DNA of 6,276 nucleotides, taken from contig JALGZU010000339.1 in NCBI GenBank assembly GCA_025774735.1, forward strand, positions 1 through 6,276, given 5' to 3'. Of this stretch, positions 1 through 5,287 are shown piece by piece. Both the position numbers and the translations under genes were made by a program. Below the pieces are notes generated by a model, which saw only the letters and a list, made by a program, of their open reading frames with translations, was not told the DNA's origin and did no database searches. The DNA is from a candidate division LCP-89 bacterium (lineage in GTDB: Bacteria > Electryoneota > B3-LCP). Positions within the stretch are counted from its first letter, which is position 1; every line of letters begins with the position of its first letter.

Positions 1-10
1 CAATGCCCAT
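1..10 (-). CDS. Start of a gene leaving the left edge (first three codons only)
   Basis: An ATG at 10-8 on the minus strand is followed by GGC ATT before the window ends (Met-Gly-Ile). It is preceded by a near-consensus Shine-Dalgarno sequence, AGGAGGG, at 20-14, four to five bases upstream of the ATG. It starts 47 bases after the stop of the 69-residue gene on the same strand, with no terminator visible between them, so the two are probably co-transcribed. Nothing can be said about the product. Only the quality of the ribosome binding site supports the call. Confidence 0.5.
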
Positions 11-57
11 GATCCCTCCTGGTTGGTAAATAACACAGACATTAAACTGCCATTCAA

Positions 58-267
58 CTATTTGATGCTCTCTGCGATCTCCTGGATGTCGCCCAGATAG
101 CTGGTACTCAGATTCTCAAACATCGAGAGTACTCTTTTCAGGATGTCGTCTTTTTCAGCGTCGCTGGGCTCTCTCTGGTTGTTGAGACAAAAGCTGACTT
201 TCGACGCGTAGTACGAAGATAAAATATTGGACACTACAACCATGGTGAGTAGTTGCTTCTCTTCCAT
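58..267 (-). CDS. Small hypothetical protein, 69 aa
   Basis: Unrecognised small protein beginning MEEKQLLTMVVVSNIL and ending in TAG. A TTG five codons upstream (282) could extend it, but that codon would lie directly before the Shine-Dalgarno sequence AAGGAGG (279-273). That SD is ideally placed for the ATG at 267, so the ATG is chosen. The protein looks mostly helical: an N-terminal half with hydrophobic character (residues 6-20), then a charged stretch containing SDAEKDDILKRVLSMFENL. It has one cysteine and no signal peptide or convincing membrane span, so it is probably cytoplasmic. It has its own promoter (316-344) and lies downstream of the selenoprotein terminator, so it is probably a separate unit that continues into the gene at the left edge. 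No function is inferred. Confidence 0.7.
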   Translation of the reverse strand: MEEKQLLTMVVVSNILSSYYASKVSFCLNNQREPSDAEKDDILKRVLSMFENLSTSYLGDIQEIAESIK

Positions 268-315
268 TTTGTCCTCCTTCAATATAAAACGTTCACGACC
301 GGATTACTGATTGGT

Positions 316-344
316 AAAATAAGCGGATGTTTTCGGATTGTCAA
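316..344 (-). promoter_or_regulatory. Sigma70-like promoter for the 69-aa gene
   Basis: On the minus strand TTGACA (344-339) is followed after exactly 17 bases by TATTTT (321-316). The -35 is a perfect match and the -10 matches four of six positions. Transcription would start near 309, leaving a leader of about 40 bases before the ATG at 267. It is the only recognisable promoter between the upstream terminator and this gene. Confidence 0.55.
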
Positions 345-388
345 TGATTATTTTGATAGTTCATCATTTTAAGGGTTCGAGAAATAAT

Positions 389-417
389 AAAACCCGGTCG
401 AACCATCGCCGGGTTTT
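389..417 (-). terminator. Rho-independent terminator after the selenoprotein gene
   Basis: A nine-base-pair inverted repeat, AAAACCCGG (389-397) and CCGGGTTTT (409-417), encloses an 11-base loop. Read on the minus strand it lies about 30 bases past the TAA of the selenoprotein gene and runs into a T-rich tail (TTTTATTATTT). The A-rich other side makes it potentially bidirectional. Part of the loop (398-404, TCGAACC) is also perfectly complementary to GGTTCGA at 374-380. Confidence 0.75.
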
Positions 418-447
418 ATCTTCCATACCTACCGTAGTTTTCTGCTG

Positions 448-1746
448 TTATCTATTCTTCACATCTTCTCTGATCTCTTCGATCCGCTTCTCAAACTCCT
501 CGTGCTGACCGCCGACCATTGTCAATGCCGTTTCTTCCGCCTCAATGGCTTTCTCGTGTTCGCCCATCTTCCAGTAAACCATGCTTAAGGTATCCCAGGT
601 GTTGGCTGTATTCTCCAGATCGATCGACGTTTTGACTGCTGCAAGCGCGCTCTCCAGATTCTTACCTTGCTGCGCCCAGAACCAGGCATAGCCATTCAAG
701 GCATCCGCATCGCCTTCTTTGACGTATTCCCTGGCATACTCCTGACCATAGGCTTTGACGGCTCTGCCATCTTCACCCTTCAGGAGTAGTAAATCCGCAA
801 AGGATTGGGCGAGGCGGTCGTCTTTGAGATCGGGGCGGCTTTTGTACATCTCTTCGGCCAGTGCGATGCCGCGATCCACGTTCGTCTCTCTCCGCGCACA
901 GTAGCGGACGTACGGAACCACGACCAGTGGATCGGCGGGATACCGGCTCAGCAGTGTGCTGTACACTCTCTGGGCTTCCTCGGTGTAATCGGGAAAGTAG
1001 AGATACCTGGCCAGACGGGAAACCGCCGGCTTCCTTAAAGAACTTTCGGGAAACTCCTTCAGGAACTCCTCCACGCCAGCAGGCCCTTCATAAATTGTCG
1101 TAAAGCGCGCATACTCGTAAGCTGAAATCGCCGTGTTATCCTGGCCGTATGGTACTTTCACCTGTCTGGCTTTATCAGACTGCTGCAAGATCATTCTGCC
1201 GGATTCGGCCGCCTTCTGGCGCTGATAGCCTTCCTGGTATTTGCGGGTCAGCGCAGCGAGTACTTCAATGTCTTCGGGATCATTTTTGTGGGCATTTTTT
1301 AGCGCCAGAAGCGTATTCTCGCCCCTGTAGGAGTTCTCCAGGATCGTCTTGAACTCTTCTGCCGGGGGATCGTAGCCGACGATCCGGTCGATCTCAGTCC
1401 CGTCGGAAAGCGCCACCAGAACGGTCGGCGTCGCGCTTACACTGTACATATCGAAGAGAGCGTCTCTGGGCACTTCTTCATGCGCCAGGTCATCTTCTCG
1501 AAATGCGTGGATCGTGAGGAAGTTATCCGTGAGATAGGGTCGGAACTGTTCGTCTTGAAAGAATTGCTCGTCCAGCAATTGACACGAGCTTCAATAATCT
1601 GAGGAGAAATCGATGAGGATCAGTTTTTCTTTCTCCTGCGCCAACGTCTTCGCTTCGTCATACGTTCCCTCAAACCAGACCGATCCTTGTGCGAAAACTG
1701 ACGCTGCGAGGATGAGAACCAGCAGGATTACCGCAGCCTTGTTCAT
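448..1746 (-). CDS. Secreted thioredoxin-fold/TPR selenoprotein, 432 aa with Sec52 (in-frame TGA)
   Basis: Predicted exported thiol-disulfide oxidoreductase. The ATG at 1746 has a GAGGAG Shine-Dalgarno about seven bases upstream and opens a signal peptide (MNKAAVILLVLILAASVFA, cleavage probably after Ala19). A thioredoxin-7-like domain follows: residues 42-47 form the LILIDF strand, then D50-Y51-U52-S53-S54-C55-Q56, where U52 is the TGA at 1593-1591. The cis-proline loop is SATPTVLV (Pro107). From about residue 145 to the end the protein is helical with TPR-like repeats, the clearest at about 347-378 and 382-415 (WDTLSMVYWKMGEHEKAIEA). Without readthrough the remaining frame would start at TTG 1578, which has no SD, and would lack both the signal peptide and the active site. 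The family normally has Cys where U52 stands (e.g. WCxxC), so Sec is the natural reading; a nonsense mutation or sequencing error is the alternative. It lies 109 bases after the Xre gene and ends before a terminator. Confidence 0.85.
1562..1580 (-). promoter_or_regulatory. Candidate bacterial SECIS hairpin for UGA recoding
   Basis: Downstream of the in-frame UGA the mRNA folds into a perfect seven-pair stem, AAUUGCU with AGCAAUU, closing the five-base loop GGACG. Seventeen bases separate the UGA from the first loop G. Bacterial SECIS elements bind SelB through a short hairpin just after the UGA whose loop carries a conserved G at its start; the E. coli fdhF loop is GGUCU at almost the same distance. 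The hairpin is inside the coding sequence, encoding the residues around L57-F62. Sequence complementarity is directly visible; SelB binding is inferred. Confidence 0.72.
1591..1593 (-). other. In-frame TGA, predicted selenocysteine codon (Sec52)
   Basis: The codon order on the minus strand is GAT TAT TGA AGC TCG TGT CAA, giving D-Y-U-S-S-C-Q. It is the only stop codon in the frame between the ATG at 1746 and the TAA at 450-448. The UxxC spacing to Cys55 reproduces the thioredoxin CxxC active site, with Sec in the nucleophilic first position. Confidence 0.82.
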
Positions 1747-1785
1747 AGCGTGCTCCTCATAAGTCACCGGTATCTGCCCTTAAAT

Positions 1786-1801
1786 GGATCCGGTAGGATC
1801 C
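1786..1801 (-). repeat. GGATCC inverted repeat in the selenoprotein leader
   Basis: Two self-complementary GGATCC hexamers (1786-1791 and 1796-1801) are separated by four bases. They lie in the predicted 5' untranslated region of the selenoprotein gene, about 40 bases before its ATG. In RNA they could form a six-pair hairpin with a tetraloop. No role is evident; it does not cover the ribosome binding site. Confidence 0.35.
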
Positions 1802-1820
1802 CCATGACGGACCCAGGTAA

Positions 1821-1849
1821 AATATAGCCAATTTTGAGCATTAAGTAAA
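1821..1849 (-). promoter_or_regulatory. Probable sigma70-like promoter for the selenoprotein gene
   Basis: On the minus strand TTTACT (1849-1844) is separated by 17 bases from TATATT (1826-1821). The -10 is identical to that of three other predicted promoters in this window; the -35 is weaker (four of six). The -35 starts just beyond the stop of the Xre gene. Transcription would begin near 1814, giving a leader of about 68 bases. Readthrough from the upstream operon is also possible, since I see no terminator after the Xre gene. Confidence 0.45.
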
Positions 1850-1855
1850 GCGGTT

Positions 1856-2062
1856 CTATTCCTTCCGGTATTCCAGTATATCCCCCGGCTGGCAGTCCAG
1901 CGCTTGACAGATGCCCTCAAGCGTAGAGAAGCGGATCGCGCGGGCGTGTCCCTGCTTGAGAATGGAGAGGTTCGCTAAAGTCACACCCACCTTTTCGGAG
2001 AGCTCCGTCAGGGACATCTTCTGCTTCACCAGCACCAGATCTAAATTAACGATGATCGGCAT
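1856..2062 (-). CDS. Small Xre/Cro-CI family transcriptional regulator (YozG-like), 68 aa
   Basis: A DNA-binding protein that is essentially one helix-turn-helix domain. Residues 17-26 (SLTELSEKVG) form the first HTH helix, residues 28-38 (TLANLSILKQG) the recognition helix, and FSTLEGICQALDCQPGDILEY (from residue 45) is the characteristic Xre C-terminal half. Its 68-residue length is normal for the YozG-like (HTH_26) subgroup. The ATG at 2062 has the SD AGGAGGGG, which overlaps the TAG stop of the DUF2975 gene upstream (stop-to-start gap 11 bases), so translation is probably coupled. DUF2975 membrane proteins are commonly paired with exactly this type of regulator. It may bind the inverted repeats at 2676-2752 (autoregulation) and the related palindrome at 2853-2872, which is inference from motif similarity. 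Confidence 0.9.
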   Translation of the reverse strand: MPIIVNLDLVLVKQKMSLTELSEKVGVTLANLSILKQGHARAIRFSTLEGICQALDCQPGDILEYRKE

Positions 2063-2073
2063 GACATCCCCTC

Positions 2074-2634
2074 CTAAACCGTTAGATCCTGTTCCTGCTG
2101 AAGCTGTAGTCCCCGTTCAAAGATTTGCGCGATCACCAGGATTCCCAGCCCGAAGAAGACGAGTTCGGCTGCGAGCATACAGGACAGGGGCATAAAGGCC
2201 GGGAAGGACAGGTGTGATCCCTGGTAGATCAAGACGCCTTTCAAGCCAAATGAAATCAGGCGCAACGGCGCCCAGATGATGATCGCGTAGCCGATCCGAC
2301 GGATGCGTGTAGGATTCGCCGGATTGAAGGGATCGCCCGCTTTAATCGCCTTCATGAGCAGCCGGAGATGGTATACGATCCAGAGAAAGAAGCCCGAAGC
2401 GAACAGGCTGGAAGAATATACTCCCATCAACCACAAGGGATTGAGTAAGGGATGGTAAATTGTATGACTGGACCAGTGAGAAAATTCGCTTCTGGCTAAA
2501 CCGAACACAAGAGTGAAGGGTACGGCGACGAGGGTGAGAGCCACCGAGATGATGCCCAGCACCCAGGCAACGTCGATAACAACCGCCAGGAACCTTACCA
2601 ATCCCGAAGGTTTAAACTGAGGTGAATCATTCAT
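2074..2634 (-). CDS. DUF2975 family four-helix membrane protein, 186 aa
   Basis: An integral membrane protein of unknown biochemical function. Four hydrophobic segments are visible at about residues 14-46, 67-93, 114-137 and 147-172. Between the second and third lies the family signature GDPFNPANPTRIRRIG (100-115), a cytoplasmic-looking basic loop. The C-terminus, IFERGLQLQQEQDLTV, is also typical. The length matches the family. The ATG at 2634 is preceded by AAAGGGA about seven bases upstream. It is the first gene of a two-gene operon with the Xre regulator. In such pairs the membrane protein is often assumed to modulate or sense for the regulator, but that is not shown by the sequence. Confidence 0.88.
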   Translation of the reverse strand: MNDSPQFKPSGLVRFLAVVIDVAWVLGIISVALTLVAVPFTLVFGLARSEFSHWSSHTIYHPLLNPLWLMGVYSSSLFASGFFLWIVYHLRLLMKAIKAGDPFNPANPTRIRRIGYAIIIWAPLRLISFGLKGVLIYQGSHLSFPAFMPLSCMLAAELVFFGLGILVIAQIFERGLQLQQEQDLTV

Positions 2635-2675
2635 GATATATCCCTTTCCAGGTGACCTTTTTTTTTGCTGCCCAT

Positions 2676-2752
2676 TGTTAATATACGATAATAATTGCCG
2701 TATGTCAATATATATTTATTGTTTTTCAATAATTATTTATCGTAATTCAACA
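2676..2752 (-). repeat. Inverted-repeat operator candidate at the DUF2975-xre promoter
   Basis: Two arms of 16 bases, TGTTAATATACGATAA on the plus strand (2676-2691) and TGTTGAATTACGATAA on the minus strand (2752-2737), match at 13 positions and are both followed by TAATT-like sequence. One arm overlaps the -10 box and the other lies upstream of the -35 of the minus-strand promoter, a layout typical of a repressor operator. A likely ligand is the Xre protein encoded by the operon. Confidence 0.5.
2680..2708 (-). promoter_or_regulatory. Strong sigma70-like promoter for the DUF2975-xre operon
   Basis: On the minus strand TTGACA (2708-2703) is followed after 17 bases by TATATT (2685-2680). The -35 is perfect and the -10 matches five of six positions. 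The start of transcription would fall near 2673, about 40 bases before the DUF2975 ATG. The surrounding region is very AT-rich. Confidence 0.7.
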
Positions 2753-2824
2753 GAATCTGGGGAGAAAGAATCATGCTTACGACTCTCATTTTACCCTGTC
2801 GTGGTGTGCTATTTTTTTTAGGGG

Positions 2825-2853
2825 TTGACTCCGCCTTCGATTCTTATTATATT
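2825..2853 (+). promoter_or_regulatory. Sigma70-like promoter for the serine hydrolase gene
   Basis: TTGACT (2825-2830), a 17-base spacer and TATATT (2848-2853) form a strong promoter. Transcription would start near 2860, about 50 bases upstream of the ATG at 2910. The predicted start point falls inside a palindrome (2853-2872). Confidence 0.65.
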
Positions 2854-2872
2854 GTTATATCGATATACAACA
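2853..2872 (+). promoter_or_regulatory. Palindromic operator candidate over the hydrolase transcription start
   Basis: TGTTATATCGATATACAACA contains a perfect 12-base palindrome (TATATCGATATA, 2856-2867) and its TGTT and AACA ends are complementary, apart from a one- to two-base offset. It covers the end of the -10 box and the predicted start site, so a bound protein would block transcription. Its TGTT...ATA...CGATA content resembles the two arms at the divergent xre promoter. Confidence 0.5.
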
Positions 2873-2909
2873 GTTGAATAACCATACATAGCCACCAGTG
2901 AGGCCAGAG

Positions 2910-4790
2910 ATGAAAACCGTATCCAGAATCATCATTGTATCACTGTGTTGTCTCTTCCTGGCAGCAGCCACCGCTGCATCCGAACGTGCAGCTATGCGAA
3001 GCGAATTGCCCATTGAAGATATCGTGATTGCAGCCAACTCGCTGGAACCGAGCGATCTCGATTCAGCCGCTCTGGATTCGTTCATCATCGACTATATGGA
3101 CACACATCATATCCCCGGGTTGGCGGCTTGCCTGGTTAAAGATGGAGAAAACATCTTCACAGGGTCTTATGGATACGCCGACTTCGACCGCAACATTCCC
3201 GTGTCAGAGGGCACGCTGTTTATGCTGGCTTCGATATCTAAAACAGTCACCGCTACAGCGTTAATGCAATTATATGAATCCGGCGCATTCGAATTGGATG
3301 ATTATATAAATGATTATCTGCCTTTTGATGTTATTCATCCTTCTTATCCAAATACTCTGATGACCTTCGGGATGATACTCTCACATGTTTCGGGAATAAA
3401 AGATAACTGGTCGGTGATGCCTTATTATCCGGGTGATCCGACTACTATCCTCGGCGAATATCTCGAAAGCTACCTCACACCGGGTGGTTCTATTTATAAT
3501 CCAAATCTGAATTTTTATTCATGGCAGCCAGGCACTGGATACGGCTATTGCAATAACGCGTTAGCGCTGGCGGGTCACCTCGTAGAAGAAATCTCCGGTG
3601 AACCGTTCAACGAATACTGCAATGAAAATATTTTTACTCCGCTGGAAATGAACAATTCTGCATGGTTTTTATCCGAACTAAGCATCAGCGATATCGCTCT
3701 GCCATATATCTGGACCGGAAACAATTATATTACTTTCGGTCATTACGGTTACAGTGATTATCCCAGCGGACAGCTTCGAACCAGTGCAGTTCAGTTAGCG
3801 CGATTCCTCACCGCATATTTGCAGTACGGCGAGATCGGCGGGACCAGAATCCTTGACAGCACAACCGTGGCATTAATGACGACTCCCTATTTCCCACAGA
3901 TCGACCCCACGCAGGGACTCGCATGGTATTCCATGTATCTTGACGGCAGGCAAATATGGGGGCATGGAGGCGGCGATACCGGCGTTACAACCGAAATGTA
4001 TATGTGCAGGGAACAAAATTCTGCCGTCGTGCTCTTAACCAACGGAGAATCGTACTTTTTTGATATTATGGATGCGTTATTCGACTATGCGCAGGGATAT
4101 GGGACCGAGCTTTCAGTCACTCTGACGCCGAACAATCCCCCGATACAGATTCCGGCCGGGGGCGGGAGTTTTGAGTATGATATTTCAATTGAGAATTTGG
4201 ATCCGATGGAAAGCGCTCTGTTCGACGTCTGGATAGATGTTATACTACCGGATAGTTCCAGTGTCAGCCCGATACTGTTGAGGTCCGAGTTAACCTTACC
4301 AGGCGGAGGAATAGCGACAAGAAATGATATGACGCAGGTTGTTCCAGCATATGCACCGGCAGGCGAATACGGTTATATCGCTTATGCAGGCTTATATTCG
4401 AGCCAGAGTGTAGCTTCTGCAAGTTTCACTTTCGAAAAGCTTGCGGGTGTCGATATGTCTTCAAATGAATTTGACTGGCAGCTTTCAGGGTGGGCTAATG
4501 AAATGCAGGCGGTAACTGAAATTCCGACTGAGTTCATCCTGCACAGCCCCTACCCCAATCCGTTCAACCCGGTAACGACGTTAAGCTTCACACTGTCGGA
4601 AGCCGGCAAAGTCAACCTGACCGTTTACGACGTCAACGGCCGGTTGATCACGACCCTGGTGGACGGTTATCGCCAGGCAGGCAGCCACGAGGTGAGTTTC
4701 GACGGATCCGGACTGGCATCGGGCATGTACATCTACCAGCTTTCCACCGGCGAGTTCAGCTCCATCGGAAAGATGGTCTTGATGAAATAA
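2910..4790 (+). CDS. Secreted serine hydrolase (beta-lactamase/PBP4*-type) with type IX sorting domain, 626 aa
   Basis: Predicted exported penicillin-recognising-fold hydrolase. A GTG at 2898 is in frame, but the ATG at 2910 is chosen because GAGG lies six bases before it and a signal peptide starts there (MKTVSRIIIVSLCCLFLAAA). Domains (ATG numbering): a Beta-lactamase-family domain from about 52 to 400, with the nucleophile motif S108-I-S-K111 in LASISKTVTATALMQLYE, the YxN motif Y213-C-N215, and HGG at 352-354 in place of KTG, as usual in class C-like esterases and peptidases. A beta-sandwich-like linker follows (about 401-515), then a type A sorting domain at 543-626 (YPNPFNP, VNLTVYDVNGRL, LASGMYIYQL, terminal KMVLMK) that would direct T9SS export and surface anchoring. 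Substrate cannot be told: peptidase, esterase or beta-lactamase are all possible. It is monocistronic, with its own promoter and terminator. Confidence 0.92.
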   Translation: MKTVSRIIIVSLCCLFLAAATAASERAAMRSELPIEDIVIAANSLEPSDLDSAALDSFIIDYMDTHHIPGLAACLVKDGENIFTGSYGYADFDRNIPVSEGTLFMLASISKTVTATALMQLYESGAFELDDYINDYLPFDVIHPSYPNTLMTFGMILSHVSGIKDNWSVMPYYPGDPTTILGEYLESYLTPGGSIYNPNLNFYSWQPGTGYGYCNNALALAGHLVEEISGEPFNEYCNENIFTPLEMNNSAWFLSELSISDIALPYIWTGNNYITFGHYGYSDYPSGQLRTSAVQLARFLTAYLQYGEIGGTRILDSTTVALMTTPYFPQIDPTQGLAWYSMYLDGRQIWGHGGGDTGVTTEMYMCREQNSAVVLLTNGESYFFDIMDALFDYAQGYGTELSVTLTPNNPPIQIPAGGGSFEYDISIENLDPMESALFDVWIDVILPDSSSVSPILLRSELTLPGGGIATRNDMTQVVPAYAPAGEYGYIAYAGLYSSQSVASASFTFEKLAGVDMSSNEFDWQLSGWANEMQAVTEIPTEFILHSPYPNPFNPVTTLSFTLSEAGKVNLTVYDVNGRLITTLVDGYRQAGSHEVSFDGSGLASGMYIYQLSTGEFSSIGKMVLMK

Positions 4791-4818
4791 TCATTCCTAC
4801 ACAAACAGATAACGAAAG

Positions 4819-4848
4819 GGCTCAGGAAATAACCTGAGCCATTTTTTT
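4819..4848 (+). terminator. Strong rho-independent terminator after the serine hydrolase gene
   Basis: A perfect eight-pair stem, GGCTCAGG (4819-4826) with CCTGAGCC (4833-4840), has a six-base loop AAATAA and is followed by A and seven T. It begins 28 bases after the TAA stop. Confidence 0.93.
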
Positions 4849-4970
4849 GCGGTCTTGCTTGGAGTTAGGGACGTAATTCGAACTTTGGTGGGGTGGGAAC
4901 GGCTGTTCGAAATAGGACTAGCAGCCTGAGCGTCAAGAGAATTATTTTTGCGTTCGCCTGAAAAAATCCC

Positions 4971-4999
4971 TTGACTTTTTAAATTTCATACATTATATT
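4971..4999 (+). promoter_or_regulatory. Sigma70-like promoter for the TrmB-type regulator and downstream gene
   Basis: TTGACT (4971-4976), a 17-base spacer and TATATT (4994-4999) form a promoter with exactly the same boxes and spacing as that of the serine hydrolase. Transcription would start near 5006. The preceding stretch from the terminator (4849-4970) contains no gene; I see only two TTCGAA hexamers (4877-4882, 4906-4911) in it. Confidence 0.68.
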
Positions 5000-5025
5000 A
5001 TCACTAACCACCATAGGGGGTGATA
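4999..5025 (+). repeat. TATCAC/GTGATA inverted repeat over the trmB-like start site
   Basis: TATCAC (4999-5004) and GTGATA (5020-5025) are perfect inverted copies 15 bases apart. The left arm touches the -10 box and lies before the predicted start of transcription, so it is more likely a DNA operator than an RNA hairpin. Autoregulation by the TrmB-type protein would fit. Confidence 0.35.
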
Positions 5026-5051
5026 TGTTTTCTACCGGTGAATGCCAATGA
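5025..5051 (+). CDS. Possible 8-codon leader peptide coupled to the TrmB-type gene
   Basis: The best Shine-Dalgarno of the region, AGGGGGTGAT (5015-5024), directly precedes an ATG at 5025 that opens only MFSTGECQ before a TGA. That TGA overlaps the ATG at 5048 of the regulator gene as ATGA, the usual arrangement for translational coupling. The sequence shows the SD, start and overlap plainly. That the peptide is made and matters is inferred. Alternatively the SD could simply load ribosomes that reach the downstream start. Confidence 0.35.
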   Translation: MFSTGECQ

Positions 5052-5287
5052 ATGAATCAGAACTGCTTGAACAGTTAGTCCAACTGGTGATGAGTGAACG
5101 ACAGGCCAAGGTCTATCTGTCTATGCTGCGCAATGGCTCTTGCACAGCAGCAGAACTTCAGCGCAAAGCAGGCATCCCTCAAAGCAAAATCTACGACACC
5201 CTCGAATTCCTCGTAAGCCAGGGATATTGTGTTAAGAGACAGGCGGGGAAAAAACGAACCTATGAAACTATTGACCCAACCGTTTGA
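5048..5287 (+). CDS. TrmB-family regulator, N-terminal DNA-binding part (frame 1 of a split gene), 79 aa
   Basis: The winged helix-turn-helix of a TrmB-like transcriptional regulator: MSERQAKVYLSML (residues 15-27), the recognition helix region IPQSKIYDTLEFLVSQGY (43-60) and the wing ending KKRTYETIDPTV (68-79), a close match to the family's pattern ...Y.a.dP. The reading frame then stops at TGA (5285-5287), exactly where family members continue into a coiled linker; the missing part continues in the +1 frame. The ATG at 5048 is preferred over that at 5042, since the in-frame TGA at 5039-5041 abuts the latter, while GGTGA (5037-5041) is six bases from the former, which also overlaps the mini-ORF stop. 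If the break is real, a free HTH domain would be made. Confidence 0.8.
   Translation: MNESELLEQLVQLVMSERQAKVYLSMLRNGSCTAAELQRKAGIPQSKIYDTLEFLVSQGYCVKRQAGKKRTYETIDPTV

Noticed and set aside
805..1352. Several plus-strand ORFs inside the selenoprotein gene
   Set aside because: They are antisense shadows of the TPR coding region with no family resemblance and atypical composition (Arg/Pro-rich).
448..1578. Reading the TPR protein as a complete 376-residue protein starting at TTG 1578
   Set aside because: There is no Shine-Dalgarno before the TTG, the start would sit inside the thioredoxin active-site helix and inside the hairpin, and the upstream frame supplies an ATG with SD, a signal peptide and the missing half of the domain.
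448..1746. General UGA reassignment (e.g. to Gly or Trp) instead of selenocysteine
   Set aside because: No other long frame in the window contains an internal TGA, and the single case falls at a catalytic cysteine position followed by a SECIS-like hairpin.
2773..2877. Small 34-codon ORF (MLTTLILPC...) on the plus strand with a GGGGAG before its ATG
   Set aside because: It runs through the -35, -10 and palindrome of the hydrolase promoter, has low-complexity content, and ends just before the real gene. Regulatory DNA explains the stretch better.
2898..2909. GTG 2898 as the start of the serine hydrolase
   Set aside because: The GAGG that would serve as SD overlaps this codon and is correctly spaced for the ATG at 2910, where a standard signal peptide begins.
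4877..4911. Two TTCGAA hexamers upstream of the TrmB-type promoter
   Set aside because: Six-base self-complementary words this far apart are easily due to chance, and no promoter element overlaps them.
5245..5255. AAAAAAC run as a -1 slippery site or the indel causing the split in the TrmB-type gene
   Set aside because: The family match (KKRTYETIDPTV) continues in the original frame beyond this run, so the frame change must occur later, near 5283-5288. The shift needed is also +1, not -1.
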